Made by a program: the position numbers and the translations under genes. A DNA stretch of 64,000 bases, taken from contig CAITNO010000068.1 in NCBI GenBank assembly GCA_903893795.1, positions 48,413 through 112,412 on the forward strand. The letters run 5' to 3'. Shown one piece after another: positions 8,438 through 17,360 of this stretch. The notes under the pieces were generated by a model. That model was not told where the DNA came from. It was given only the letters and a program-made list of their open reading frames with translations, and searched no databases. Positions within the stretch are counted from its first letter, which is position 1. Every line of letters starts with the position of its first letter. This DNA comes from Candidatus Hydrogenedentota bacterium. GTDB lineage: Bacteria > Hydrogenedentota > Hydrogenedentia > Hydrogenedentales > CAITNO01.

Positions 8438-9730
8438 CTATAACCCAGACTGAGAACTGACCGTGACGAAAACAGGGTCCTGCGTTGGCGTAATGCCCGT
8501 AGAACCTGCCGGGGGCAGGGGCAAACTCCGGCCGTAGAGGTCGGTGACCCGTTCAACCATGCCCGAAATGGGGAGATTGACCACAGGCACATCGAGCAAC
8601 CCAAGACTGAGCGGTCCGTCGGGCTTGCGGGTCCATAGCGCCCACACCTGTTTGCCGTCGGGCAGAGCGAAGGCAAAGGCTTCCACAAAGAGGCCCAGAT
8701 TTGCGGAACGTTCAAAGGTTGCCCCGGCCAGCAGTGAGGCGGTTGTGGCGAGCGCGTCGTAGGCAGGCTTTGGGCTCAGGTCGTAGTGCAGCACACCGAA
8801 ACTCTGTTCACCGTCGGTGGGGTCGGTGCCGTCATCCACAAAATCGTAGTTGATGACCAGATCCACCCCTTCGGCGAAGAGCGTCAGATAGCTGCGCGCC
8901 AGCAGGCCCCCCTGCTCCTCTTCCGATGCACCGTTCTTGCTGGTGGAGGTCTGAAAACCGACCTCGGTCACCCAGATGGGCAGGTCCAATCCATATTCGG
9001 CGAGCAGGGCGCGCAGCGCGCGCAGGTCCTGGCGCTCGTTGGCGGCGTCGGTCGATTCATTGCCCGAATAGGGATGCACGGAGACCGCATCCATCCAGGC
9101 ACCTCCCCCCGCCTCCAGCACGGCGCGGATGAAATCAAGCTTCACGCCGGAGGTGGCGCAGCCGACCACCTTCGCGTTTGGGTCAGCCTGCTTGATGGCG
9201 CTATGGGCGGTGTGCAGAAGTTCTGCATAGGCCGTCGCGTCGGCTTTGGGTTTCCAGAAATGGTCCAGGTTGGGCTCATTCCATACCTCCCAGTAATGGA
9301 CCGAGTCGCGATAGCGGTTCACCATGGACGTGGCAAAGCGGCCATAGTCTTCCCGCTGCGCGTCCGTGGCCGGGGCATTTTCGCCTGCGGACCAGGGCGC
9401 ATCGTAGGCCAGCAGGCCCAGGATGGAGATGTCATGGTTTTGCAGGGAGGCCACCGCGTGGTCATACCGCCCCAGCGTGTCCTCGTCCTGAATGCCCGGC
9501 TCCGGTTCAATCCATTCCCAATGAAATTCTTCCCGCGTCCACCGAATCCCCGCCTCCGCCGCCCGTTCCACGATGCTGTCCATGCGGTGGAAATCATTCA
9601 GGGTGCGATAGAGATAGAGCCCGCCGCCAAATCCAATGTCGTGCGCCTGCACGGGCGGCGCTGCCGGGCAGCCCGTCAGCATACAAACGAGGGTGACGGC
9701 ACCCGCCAAGCCGATAACGCGTTTTCGCAT
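8438..9730 (-). CDS. Glycoside hydrolase-like lipoprotein (clan GH-A, GH39/GH5-like)
   Basis: The product has 430 residues. The ATG at 9730 has GGAG 8 bases upstream. A lipobox (LTGC, Cys21) marks a lipoprotein, so the enzyme is likely held at the membrane. The (beta/alpha)8 fold carries the two clan GH-A glutamates: Glu152 in WEVWNEPN (acid/base) and Glu256 in WVTEVGF (nucleophile). The strand motifs GIRWTREEFHWEW and VSVHPY also fit this clan and resemble GH39 xylosidase/iduronidase-type and GH5-type proteins. It starts 20 bases after the sulfatase gene, so the two probably work on the same sulfated glycan. The exact substrate cannot be read. Confidence 0.83.
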   Translation of the reverse strand: MRKRVIGLAGAVTLVCMLTGCPAAPPVQAHDIGFGGGLYLYRTLNDFHRMDSIVERAAEAGIRWTREEFHWEWIEPEPGIQDEDTLGRYDHAVASLQNHDISILGLLAYDAPWSAGENAPATDAQREDYGRFATSMVNRYRDSVHYWEVWNEPNLDHFWKPKADATAYAELLHTAHSAIKQADPNAKVVGCATSGVKLDFIRAVLEAGGGAWMDAVSVHPYSGNESTDAANERQDLRALRALLAEYGLDLPIWVTEVGFQTSTSKNGASEEEQGGLLARSYLTLFAEGVDLVINYDFVDDGTDPTDGEQSFGVLHYDLSPKPAYDALATTASLLAGATFERSANLGLFVEAFAFALPDGKQVWALWTRKPDGPLSLGLLDVPVVNLPISGMVERVTDLYGRSLPLPPAGSTGITPTQDPVFVTVSSQSGL

Positions 9731-9750
9731 AGCCGTCTCTCCTTGTGTTG

Positions 9751-11283
9751 TTACGCTTTGCCGGGATAGTTGGGAGAAAACTGGAAGGACTCGGGCCGTC
9801 TGGCAAGCTGGCCGTCTTTCACAAAGGCCTCGCCCCGCTCGGAGAGATGCGTTGCCAGCCGTTCGCGCCACTTCTTTAGCTCTGCGGCCCGTTCCGAAGC
9901 GGATGTGAGGTCGTGTGTTTCCATGGGGTCGGCTTCCAGGTCGAAGAACTGCTCCGAGGCGTCGTAGGCATGGAAAATGTATTTGCGCCTGCCATCGGTG
10001 AGCGCGTTCCAATGGTTGACCTTGTCATAACAGATGTCGTGCTCCAGGTCGATGAATTCGCGCCATTGTGCGGCCGGGTCGCGCGCCAGCGCCAGCAGGC
10101 TGCGCCCGTCGAGGTTTTCCGCACCCGGCACCCCTGCGGCCTCCATGAAAGTCGGCAGCACGTCGCGCAGTTCGGTCGGCTTGGCACAGACCTGTCCGGC
10201 AGCCGCACCCATGCCCTTGGGACAGCGCAGCAGCATGGGGATACGCGCCGAAGGCTCATAGGCGTAGGACTTGCGCCACAGGTTGTGGTCGCCCGTCATA
10301 TCGCCGTGGTCGGCGGTGAAGACGACCAAGGTGTTGTCCAGCCAGCCGCGCTTGTCGAGCGCGTCCATGATGCGGCCGATTTGCTCGTCCACGAAGGACA
10401 CGTTGCCGTAATAGCCCTGGCGGGCCGTGCGCACGGCCTTCTCCCCCATGTCGCCGTGCCAAATGGCATCGCTGCCGTCACTGCGCGGAGCGTACTTCTG
10501 CGACCAGTCGGAATGCACGGCAGGCGGGATTGGCGCGTCCTCATACATGCGCCAGAACCGTTCAGGCGGGTCATAGGGGCTGTGCGGGCGCGCAAAGGAC
10601 ACCTTCAGGAAGAACGGGTCTGCCTTGTCATATTCCTGCAGGAATCTTACCGCCGTGTCGCCCATCCACGCGGTTGGGTGCAGGCGTTCGGGCAGCGCAT
10701 AGGGCTTGGCGGTGTGGTCGTTCCAGCCGATGCCGGTGGCGCGGTAGTTCAGGGTGGGCGCCTCCGACATGAACCATGAAAGATAGTCGCTGCGGAATTC
10801 GGTTGTTTCCGCGCGGCCCGACTCGTCCAGAATCATGTCGTGGAAGCCGTGTCCGCCGCGCTGGGGCGAGAAGTGCATCTTGCCGATGCCCATCGTGTGA
10901 TACCCCGATTCCGCCAGCACGCGCGGCATCTCGACGGGATATTTCTCTGCTATCTTGCCGTAACCGAGCATGCCGTGACGCCACGGGGCCAGCCCCGTAA
11001 GGAGCGCCGCCCGGGCAGGGGTGCAGGTGGGCGTGCAGGAATAGGCGCGGGAAAAGTGCGTGCCCCCGTGTGCGATGGCGTCCAGGTTCGGCGTTTTCAC
11101 CACCGGATGACCGTCCACGTCCAGGCAGTCACCGCGAAACTGGTCGGCCATGAGGAACAGGATGTGGGGACGGTCTCCCCCGCCTGCGGCCCGGGCCCGG
11201 CCGATGTTGAAGGAAGCGGCGGTGGCAACACCGCCTGCGGCTGCCAGGAAGTTGCGACGGTTCAGGAAGACGCTCTCTGCCAT
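9751..11283 (-). CDS. Tat-exported type I sulfatase
   Basis: The product has 510 residues, started at the ATG at 11283 with AAAGG 7 bases upstream. The N-terminus carries a twin-arginine signal (NRRNFLAAAGG). The sulfatase core begins with RPHILFLMADQFRGD, whose Asp residues bind Ca. Cys87 in CTPARAALLTG fits C-x-P-x-R, the site converted to formylglycine by an anaerobic or aerobic maturase encoded elsewhere. FTADHGDMTGDHNLW supplies the second metal site. It is a choline-sulfatase/arylsulfatase-like enzyme that likely removes sulfate from polysaccharides in the periplasm or outside. It is first in an operon with the GH lipoprotein. Confidence 0.93.
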   Translation of the reverse strand: MAESVFLNRRNFLAAAGGVATAASFNIGRARAAGGGDRPHILFLMADQFRGDCLDVDGHPVVKTPNLDAIAHGGTHFSRAYSCTPTCTPARAALLTGLAPWRHGMLGYGKIAEKYPVEMPRVLAESGYHTMGIGKMHFSPQRGGHGFHDMILDESGRAETTEFRSDYLSWFMSEAPTLNYRATGIGWNDHTAKPYALPERLHPTAWMGDTAVRFLQEYDKADPFFLKVSFARPHSPYDPPERFWRMYEDAPIPPAVHSDWSQKYAPRSDGSDAIWHGDMGEKAVRTARQGYYGNVSFVDEQIGRIMDALDKRGWLDNTLVVFTADHGDMTGDHNLWRKSYAYEPSARIPMLLRCPKGMGAAAGQVCAKPTELRDVLPTFMEAAGVPGAENLDGRSLLALARDPAAQWREFIDLEHDICYDKVNHWNALTDGRRKYIFHAYDASEQFFDLEADPMETHDLTSASERAAELKKWRERLATHLSERGEAFVKDGQLARRPESFQFSPNYPGKA

Positions 11284-11309
11284 AGCGGAACCTTTCGAAG
11301 ATGGACGGT

Positions 11310-11340
11310 TTGCCCACGGGCCATGCACCTATCTTATACT
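11310..11340 (+). promoter_or_regulatory. Candidate sigma70-type promoter for the beta-helix gene
   Basis: TATACT at 11335-11340 is a good -10 hexamer and TTGCCC at 11310-11315 a fair -35, but the 19-base spacer is long. It overlaps the sulfatase promoter on the other strand. Confidence 0.35.
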
Positions 11341-11361
11341 GAGCGCGGCGACCATCGCCAA
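11333..11361 (-). promoter_or_regulatory. Candidate sigma70-type promoter for the sulfatase operon
   Basis: On the minus strand TTGGCG (11361-11356) is followed after exactly 17 bases by TATAAG (11338-11333). Transcription would start near 11326, about 43 bases before the sulfatase ATG at 11283. Confidence 0.5.
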
Positions 11362-11385
11362 GCTTTCAACTGCGGGGAATCGGCT

Positions 11386-12702
11386 ATGAAAAAAGCGTTG
11401 TGTGAAGTTGCGGTCCTGGTGTGTTGCATGCCGTTTCTTCCGGCGGGGGCCTGGGCGGCCGAAGGGGTCTTCACCTGGGCCAACCCGGCGATGGTGCAGG
11501 AAGTGACTTCGGGCGCGCGGACCGAGGCCAACGCCGCCTGGTGGGGCTTCAACGGCGAGGATGTGACCGACAGCCTTCAGGCGGCCATCAACGCCGGCGC
11601 AAAGCGGCTTATCGTGCCCTACACCGGGCAGGAATGGATTGTGCGGCCCATCACGCTGGTGGGCGGCCAGGAAATTGTGTTTGAGCCCGGCGTGGTCATT
11701 CGCGCGAAAAAGGGCGAATTCAAAGGGGGCGGCGATTCGCTGTTCACGGCCAAAGGCGTGAAAGATCTCTCCCTGCTGGGCTACGGCGCAACCTTCAAAA
11801 TGAACAAGCCCGACTACCAGGGCGGCGACTACAAAAAGGCCGAATGGCGCATGACACTCGACCTTTCCAGTTGCACCAACGTCACCGTGGCGGGACTGCG
11901 CATGGAAAGCAGCGGCGGCGACGGCATCTATCTGGGCGCCAAGGATGCCGACCATCCATACTGCGAGAACATCACCATCCGCGACGTGGTGTGCGTGGAC
12001 CACCACCGCCAGGGCATCAGCGTTATCAGCGCAGTGAACCTGCTGGTCGAGAACTGCGTGTTCAGCGGCACCAAGGGCACCGCCCCGCAGGCGGGCATCG
12101 ACTTTGAACCCAACGGCCCACAGGAACGTCTGGCCAATTGCGTGGTCCGGCGCTGCCAGTTCGACAACAACGCAGGCGCCGGGATTGCCGTCTACCTGAA
12201 CGCGATGAAGGACGGAAAGCCGGAGCCCATCTCCATCCTCTTTGAGGACTGCGTGGCCCGGGGCAACGGCGAGGAGGGCATGGTGGTCGGCGCGCTCACA
12301 CCCGACGGGCCGAAAGGCACCATCGAGTTCAAGAACTGCACGGCCGAGGCGGTGCGCCGTCCGGCGGCGCAAGTGTACGACAAGTCCGCCGAGGGCGCGT
12401 CCGTGAAATTCACCCACTGCTCCTTCAAGGCAGGCACCGACGATACAGGCCGAGAGGCGGTGCCGGTCATCTTCGGCATCCGCCGCACCAAGGACCCGGT
12501 CTCCTTCGGCGGCGTGGAGTTTGAAGACTGTCATGTGTACGCCGCCACCGACCAACCTGCCGTGCGTGTCATCCGCCGCCAGGAGGCCCAGACCATCACC
12601 GGCATCAAGGGAACGTTATATGTTCACGACGCCCAGGAGCCCATGCTGGACATGCCGGAAGGATTGGCATTTCCCGACCTGAAACTGGTGCGGGCGGAGT
12701 AG
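11386..12702 (+). CDS. Secreted right-handed beta-helix protein (pectate-lyase-like fold)
   Basis: The product has 438 residues. The ATG at 11386 starts a signal peptide (MKKALCEVAVLVCCMPFLPA, cleaved near AWAAEG). The rest shows the short repeating strands of a parallel beta-helix, for example CTNVTVAGLRMESSGGDGIY, ENITIRDVVCVDHHRQGISV and VENCVFSGTKG. This fold is shared by pectate lyases, polygalacturonases and many polysaccharide epimerases and hydrolases. The substrate and catalytic residues cannot be assigned. It is divergent from the sulfatase operon across a 100-base region with overlapping promoters, which suggests shared control. Confidence 0.82.
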   Translation: MKKALCEVAVLVCCMPFLPAGAWAAEGVFTWANPAMVQEVTSGARTEANAAWWGFNGEDVTDSLQAAINAGAKRLIVPYTGQEWIVRPITLVGGQEIVFEPGVVIRAKKGEFKGGGDSLFTAKGVKDLSLLGYGATFKMNKPDYQGGDYKKAEWRMTLDLSSCTNVTVAGLRMESSGGDGIYLGAKDADHPYCENITIRDVVCVDHHRQGISVISAVNLLVENCVFSGTKGTAPQAGIDFEPNGPQERLANCVVRRCQFDNNAGAGIAVYLNAMKDGKPEPISILFEDCVARGNGEEGMVVGALTPDGPKGTIEFKNCTAEAVRRPAAQVYDKSAEGASVKFTHCSFKAGTDDTGREAVPVIFGIRRTKDPVSFGGVEFEDCHVYAATDQPAVRVIRRQEAQTITGIKGTLYVHDAQEPMLDMPEGLAFPDLKLVRAE

Positions 12703-12715
12703 CGGTCTTCAGAGG

Positions 12716-13123
12716 TCAAAGGGACGGGTCAATGAGCCGCAGTTTCTTGAAATACTTTCGGTAAAAGCCTCGGTCGCGTGTGAGCAAGCGGTCAGCCTGC
12801 CCCATTGCATGCGCGGCGACAAGAAAATCCGCAACAACACGACTCCTGTCCCCGCCCTGTTTGCGGTACTGCCTCCACATGTCTCCCGCAAGCGCGGCGG
12901 ATTCCTGACCAATGGGTGAAAACACAATGGGGAGCACACCCAGCATTTCCTCAAACTGCTTGGTTGACGGAAAGACCGCGGCAAGTTCGGCCCAAACAAC
13001 GTCGCACACAACCACTAGACCTTCCTGGATGCAGCGGCGCAGTGCCTGTGAAGACAGCGTTCCGAATTTGGGGTCGCCCTGGAGGACATCAACCAGCACA
13101 TTAGTGTCCACCGCCGTGATCAA
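12716..13123 (-). CDS. vapC: PIN-domain toxin of a VapBC-type pair
   Basis: The product has 135 residues, a normal length for VapC. The four acidic residues of the PIN nuclease site are visible: Asp6 in AVDTNVLVD, Glu46 in VWAELA, Asp99 in ADFLVAAHA and Asp117 in TRDRGF. VapC toxins are Mg-dependent ribonucleases that cut tRNA or rRNA and are held inactive by VapB. The start overlaps the stop of the antitoxin gene by 4 bases (ATGA), the usual arrangement for translational coupling. It converges on the beta-helix gene, with 13 bases between them. Confidence 0.92.
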   Translation of the reverse strand: MITAVDTNVLVDVLQGDPKFGTLSSQALRRCIQEGLVVVCDVVWAELAAVFPSTKQFEEMLGVLPIVFSPIGQESAALAGDMWRQYRKQGGDRSRVVADFLVAAHAMGQADRLLTRDRGFYRKYFKKLRLIDPSL

Positions 13124-13341
13124 GGATTGCCCCTCAACTCGACGATAATCTCATCTGTGGTTTTGTCGAGCGCAAGGCAGCCATAGACCTGGCTGACGGG
13201 GTCGGTTTGAACCGCCTTCTCCACCACCAACCGCCCGTTCTCTTCACGAAAATCAAGCACCGTCCGGGGCGATATGCCCAGACTGTCCCGAAGGGGTTTG
13301 GGTATCGTCACCTGCCCCCGGTCCGCTACTACTGCTTTCAT
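13120..13341 (-). CDS. vapB: AbrB/MazE-fold antitoxin of a VapBC-type pair
   Basis: The product has 73 residues from the ATG at 13341, which has GGAG 6 bases upstream; a TTG 12 bases earlier would include that site. The N-terminus ([20 protein letters not shown]) is a swapped-hairpin AbrB/SpoVT DNA-binding domain, and the C-terminal part would wrap around the toxin. It precedes vapC with a 4-base overlap. An operator-like palindrome lies 35 bases upstream, consistent with self-repression of the pair. Confidence 0.9.
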   Translation of the reverse strand: MKAVVADRGQVTIPKPLRDSLGISPRTVLDFREENGRLVVEKAVQTDPVSQVYGCLALDKTTDEIIVELRGNP

Positions 13342-13358
13342 GGCAGACTCCAAAGGTT

Positions 13359-13389
13359 ATACATACTGTTTAGAAATGTATCCATACAT
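13359..13389 (-). promoter_or_regulatory. Candidate VapB operator
   Basis: A perfect palindrome of ATGTAT, CC and ATACAT occupies 13376-13389, and a further ATACAT half-site lies at 13360-13365. The region is AT-rich and sits directly before vapB, where AbrB-type antitoxins bind to repress their own promoter. Confidence 0.45.
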
Positions 13390-13442
13390 AAGTGTACCGT
13401 ATTTGGTGGGCGAGGTCAAATCGGCACCCTTTCCTGTTCAGA

Positions 13443-13677
13443 TATCCCGAAGGGATTATGAAGCAAAGCCCAGGGTTGGCCGAAGCCACGCGATAGCGTG
13501 ACAAGGCCTACCCTGGGAATGTGACGGCCTCACTTCATCTTTACGCTGAAAGGGTTGCTCCCAACGCTTTCAGCCTGGCTGGGTGGGGTTGGCGTGCCGA
13601 CCCAGGGTAGGCATTCGGCTCCGCTTTGCTCCGCCTCACGCCAACCCTGGGCTTTGCTCCATAATCCCTTCGGGATA
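13443..13677. repeat. 235-bp nested palindrome with 38-bp terminal inverted repeats
   Basis: The end at 13443-13480 (TATCCCGAAGGGATTATG...GGTTGGC) is the inverted copy of 13640-13677 with 37 of 38 bases matching. Inside lie a second inverted pair, CCTACCCTGGG (13507-13517) and CCCAGGGTAGG (13601-13611), and an apical stem of GCTGAAAGGGTTG (13545-13557) with CCAACGCTTTCAGC (13561-13574) around a CTC loop. A small hairpin, CACGC-GATA-GCGTG, lies at 13487-13500. It has no coding potential. The form is that of a MITE or RAYT-type palindromic element; as RNA it would fold into one long branched hairpin. Confidence 0.85.
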
Positions 13678-13748
13678 TAAAGGTAGGCGGGGTCATTCAT
13701 ATGCCCGGCCGTAGGCACAGTCTGCCAGCCGCACAGGAGAATTGCAGG

Positions 13749-14681
13749 TTAATTCAGCAACTCCGGCAGCGTCTCCGCCATGCTGCGCAGGAAAAGGCGC
13801 CGCAGCGCGTCATAGCCCCGTTCATTCGGGTCTTCGATGTTGTTGAAATACCAGTAGTGCGGGTCTCTGCTGTCATGGTGCGCCGCCCAGAACCACCAGC
13901 AGGTGATTCCGTGGCCGAGGAACAGCCCGTGCATGTCAACGAGCGTGACCACGTCCTTGTGACGTTCCGCGCGGCGGGCGATGCAGGCGTTGTAGGCGTC
14001 CAGTATCTTGAGCATGTCCGGCCATTTCGGCAGTCCCACGACTTCCGGGTGCCCTATCCCGTCCGACGGGTCGTAGATGTTGGCCAGGAAGATGTGGTAG
14101 CCGCCCGGAAAACTCTTCCCGACGGTGTCGACAATCGCGTCCAGGCGTTTTTCATAGTTGTCAATCCACGTCTGGGCCTCTTCAAATGTGGCCCCATACA
14201 TGGCCCCCTCGCCGGGCGGAATGCGGCCGTACAGGTGGATGATATCGTTGCCGCCGGTTGTCAAAACCACCACGCCGAAGGTTTTCCGGTCATGGGGTGC
14301 CAGTCCGTCAAGCTGGTCTTTCAGGCACTGTAGGGAGGTGCTACCGCTGACCGCAAGGTTCTCGACGTCCAGGTGCGGCAGAACCGTCTTCAGGCACAGC
14401 CCTTTCATATCCTCAAACTCATCGGGCGGGTTGGCCGTGAGCCGGTCGAAATAGGAATAGCCCGGTTTCGCACCATAGCCCTTGGTAACGCTGTCGCCCA
14501 GGCCAAAGAGCACCACCGGCCGTGTCGTCCAAGGCTGGGCAAAGGCTTCGCGCGGCACGTACGGTCCGGCGGGCCCTGTCCCCACGGGATGCCAGAAAAA
14601 GAGGGCAACGACGCCCAGCGCCCCAAGCGAGGCAAGCAGGGCCAGGGCCAGAACGGTCTTGCGCAGACGGTTGGCGTTCAC
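13749..14681 (-). CDS. Membrane-anchored SGNH/GDSL-type hydrolase
   Basis: The product has 310 residues with a GTG start at 14681; a GGGGGAGG Shine-Dalgarno lies upstream, and the ATG at 14690 in another frame stops at once. Residues 9-30 form a signal anchor or signal peptide. Block I of the family is LGDSVTKGYG with Ser64 as nucleophile, and GGNDIIHLY is block III. The usual C-terminal D-x-x-H is replaced by NIED before PNERGYDA, so the Asp and His of the standard triad are not where expected. The family removes acyl groups from sugars or lipids. It is third in the sugar-carrier operon. Confidence 0.78.
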   Translation of the reverse strand: MNANRLRKTVLALALLASLGALGVVALFFWHPVGTGPAGPYVPREAFAQPWTTRPVVLFGLGDSVTKGYGAKPGYSYFDRLTANPPDEFEDMKGLCLKTVLPHLDVENLAVSGSTSLQCLKDQLDGLAPHDRKTFGVVVLTTGGNDIIHLYGRIPPGEGAMYGATFEEAQTWIDNYEKRLDAIVDTVGKSFPGGYHIFLANIYDPSDGIGHPEVVGLPKWPDMLKILDAYNACIARRAERHKDVVTLVDMHGLFLGHGITCWWFWAAHHDSRDPHYWYFNNIEDPNERGYDALRRLFLRSMAETLPELLN

Positions 14682-14727
14682 GGCATGCAGCCCTCCCCCG
14701 TTCTCAGGTCATGAAAACGGTGCTCGG

Positions 14728-16149
14728 TCAGTCCACCAGTTCGCGTTCGATTTCTTCCAGCGTCTTGCCCTTGGTCTCGGGCAGCTTGATGAAAACGTAG
14801 ACCAGGCCGAAAAGGCAGACAGCGGCGTAGAGCAGGAAGGTTCCCGCCGCGCCCAGCCAAGCGTTCAGCAGCGGGAAGGTGTAGGTGAGGATGAAGCAGG
14901 CGACCCACAGCGCGGCCACCGCCACGGCCATGGCCGCGCCCCGGATGCGGTTGGGGAAAATCTCCGAAATGACCACCCAGGTCACCGGCGCCAGCGACAT
15001 GGAATAGCAGGCGATGGCGGCCAGCACGAGCAGCAGCATCGGGAGTCCCTGCACTCCCATGAAATAGCAGCCGCCCATGACCACATAAATGGCGGACAGC
15101 CCGGCAAAGCCAAAGAGCATGAGCGGTCGCCGGCCGCGCCGGTCCACCAGCCCGAGGGCAACGAAGGTGAAGGCCAGATTGACCGAACCGGTCCAGGCGA
15201 TGTTTTGGAGCACCGTGGAGATGTCGTAGCCTGCGGCCTTGAAGATTTCCTCAGCGTAGTTGAAGATGACATTGATGCCGCACCACTGCTGCAAAACGGC
15301 CAGGACTATCCCCAGGGTCAGCATCTTTCGCATGCGCGGGTCGAGCAGGTCGCGGTATCTTACGCTGCCCACCTCGTTCACCAGCGTGCTTTGAATGTCA
15401 GCGATGGCGCCGTTCGCATAGGCGTCGCCACCGATGCGGGAGAGGATGGCGCGGGCGCGGTCATTCTTGCCGTTCTTGGCCAGCCAGCGTGGGCTTTCGG
15501 GCACCAGCAGCATACCCACAAAGAACAGCAGGGCGGGCAGCGCGGTCAGGCCGAACATCCAGCGCCAGCCCATCTGGCCGTACCAGGAACTGCGAATCAT
15601 CGCGTCCGTCGCGCCGTGTTCAAGCCCCCGCACCAGGAACCAGTTGATGTACTGGGCGAATAGAATACCGAGCACGATGGTGAGCTGGTTGATGGCCACG
15701 AGTCGTCCGCGCACCGCCGCCGGGGCCACTTCGGCAATGTACATGGGCGACAGGTTGGAGGCCAGCCCAATGGCCACGCCGCCCAGCATGCGCCACATGA
15801 CGAACACGGTGAAATTGGTCGCCATGCCATTGCCGATGGAGGTGACCACGAACATGCACGCCGACAGCAGGAGCAGCCGTTTGCGGCCGAAGCGGTCGCT
15901 CAGCGCGCCCGCCAGCAGCGCGCCGAAGAGGCACCCGATGAGCGCGCAACTGTTGGCCCAACCCTTGGCCGCTTCCGTGGTCAGCTCAAAGTAGCGCTCA
16001 AAAAACGGCTTGGCACCGCCGATGACCACCCAGTCCCAGCCGAAGAGCAGCCCGCCCAGCGCCGCCACCACGCAGATGGTCCAGACATAGCCCATGCGGT
16101 ACTGCACATTGTCCGGCGTTGACGGTCCGCTTGAAGTCGCTGCGAGCAT
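14728..16149 (-). CDS. MFS sugar:proton symporter (sugar porter family)
   Basis: The product has 473 residues with twelve predicted membrane helices, normal for the sugar porter family (XylE/GalP/GLUT). Typical motifs are present: GGLLFGWDWVVIGGA in helix 1, DRFGRKR between helices 2 and 3, RGRL after helix 4, PESPRWL in the central loop, a second DRRGRRP-type motif and PETKGKTLEEIE at the C-terminus. GGAAAGGG lies 6 bases before the ATG at 16149. It lies 33 bases downstream of the RhaT-like gene and 46 bases upstream of the SGNH hydrolase gene, so the three probably form one operon for taking up sugars released outside. The sugar cannot be named. Confidence 0.92.
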   Translation of the reverse strand: MLAATSSGPSTPDNVQYRMGYVWTICVVAALGGLLFGWDWVVIGGAKPFFERYFELTTEAAKGWANSCALIGCLFGALLAGALSDRFGRKRLLLLSACMFVVTSIGNGMATNFTVFVMWRMLGGVAIGLASNLSPMYIAEVAPAAVRGRLVAINQLTIVLGILFAQYINWFLVRGLEHGATDAMIRSSWYGQMGWRWMFGLTALPALLFFVGMLLVPESPRWLAKNGKNDRARAILSRIGGDAYANGAIADIQSTLVNEVGSVRYRDLLDPRMRKMLTLGIVLAVLQQWCGINVIFNYAEEIFKAAGYDISTVLQNIAWTGSVNLAFTFVALGLVDRRGRRPLMLFGFAGLSAIYVVMGGCYFMGVQGLPMLLLVLAAIACYSMSLAPVTWVVISEIFPNRIRGAAMAVAVAALWVACFILTYTFPLLNAWLGAAGTFLLYAAVCLFGLVYVFIKLPETKGKTLEEIERELVD

Positions 16150-16182
16150 GATCGACCCTTTCCGGGCGCAGGCCGTTTTCGA

Positions 16183-17313
16183 TTATTTCGCGGGCAGGCC
16201 GAGGTAGTTTCCCCAGCCCACGACCACGGTCGACAGAATGAGCACGGTGATGCCGGCGGCGATGATGAGTTGGGTCTTCTGCTTCGTGCCAAACCATTCC
16301 TTGAGGGCGATGCCCCAGAGGTTGCCGAAGACGATGATGAAGGCCATGTGCAGCGTCCAACTCGAAAAGTCATAGGCGCCCATCTTGGTGGTGCCCATGC
16401 CGTAGAAGAAGAACTGGAGGTACCAGGTGACGCCGGCAATGGCGCTGAAGAGGTAGTTCAACGTGATGGAAACGCCTGCGGGCGCGCTCACGTAGTCCTT
16501 AAAGCTGGCATTCTTCCAGTTGAGGAACATGCACCACACGAAGTTGGTGGTGAACCCGCCCAGCAGGATGATGATAAGCACGGGTGTGTTGCTGAAAGTC
16601 TTGTTGGTGTGAAGGGCCACGGCGGCGTCGGCAATCGGCTTGCCTGCCGCAAAGGCGTAGGCCATTGAGGCGCTCATGATGCCCGAGAAAATGGCGATCC
16701 AGACGCCCTTGACGAAGTGGAAGTCCTCCTTCATCATGGCCCGCTGTTCCTGGCTCTGCTCGCTCTCGCGGCGGACGCCCGCGCGTCCGCAAACGACGAT
16801 GCCGCCCAGGCACACCAGCACACCCGCGAACAACACCAACCCCGAGGTGGTGTGCGCCATCACGACGAGGTCTGTCTCGGACATGACGGGCAGGAAACTG
16901 GTCATGCTGGCCAGCACACCGCCCGAATGCTGCATCGTGTTAATGAGCGGCGGAATGATCGTGCCAAAGGCCGCGCAGAAACCAAGCGTGATCGCAATGC
17001 CGAGAGAAAGGCCCAGGTAACGCATGGTCAGACCGTAGGTCAGTCCGCCAACGCCCCACAGCACACCGAAGAAATAGGTCCAGAACAGCACTTTGGCCGT
17101 TACCTGCTCCCCGCCGTAAATCTGGGCCAAATGGCCCCAATTGAAGATGAGCGCGAAGATGATGGGGGCAAGAATCCAGGAGAAGAAACCTCCGGCCAGC
17201 CAGTAGCTTTCCCAGGACCAGCCGCGCACTTTCTTGTACGGCAGGTAGAAGGTGCCCGCGGCGAAGCCGCCAATTGCGTGGTAGATTACGCCCAGAAACG
17301 GATTTGCGCCCAT
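16183..17313 (-). CDS. rhaT: RhaT-like L-rhamnose:proton symporter
   Basis: The product has 376 residues. The ATG at 17313 has GGAG 9 bases upstream, while the open frame further upstream runs through repeat DNA. It has about ten membrane helices. MGANPFLGVIYHAIGGFAAG, then PYKKVRGWSWESYWLAGG and TYGLTMRYLGLSLG match the rhamnose-proton symporter family of the DMT superfamily. Planctomycete-type bacteria often use RhaT homologues for rhamnose or fucose, so the sugar is not certain. It is the first gene of a three-gene operon with the MFS carrier and the SGNH hydrolase. Confidence 0.87.
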   Translation of the reverse strand: MGANPFLGVIYHAIGGFAAGTFYLPYKKVRGWSWESYWLAGGFFSWILAPIIFALIFNWGHLAQIYGGEQVTAKVLFWTYFFGVLWGVGGLTYGLTMRYLGLSLGIAITLGFCAAFGTIIPPLINTMQHSGGVLASMTSFLPVMSETDLVVMAHTTSGLVLFAGVLVCLGGIVVCGRAGVRRESEQSQEQRAMMKEDFHFVKGVWIAIFSGIMSASMAYAFAAGKPIADAAVALHTNKTFSNTPVLIIILLGGFTTNFVWCMFLNWKNASFKDYVSAPAGVSITLNYLFSAIAGVTWYLQFFFYGMGTTKMGAYDFSSWTLHMAFIIVFGNLWGIALKEWFGTKQKTQLIIAAGITVLILSTVVVGWGNYLGLPAK

Positions 17314-17360
17314 GCTCGGTGTCTCCTTGTGTGGGTCCTTGGGAACGCAAATCATAGCAC

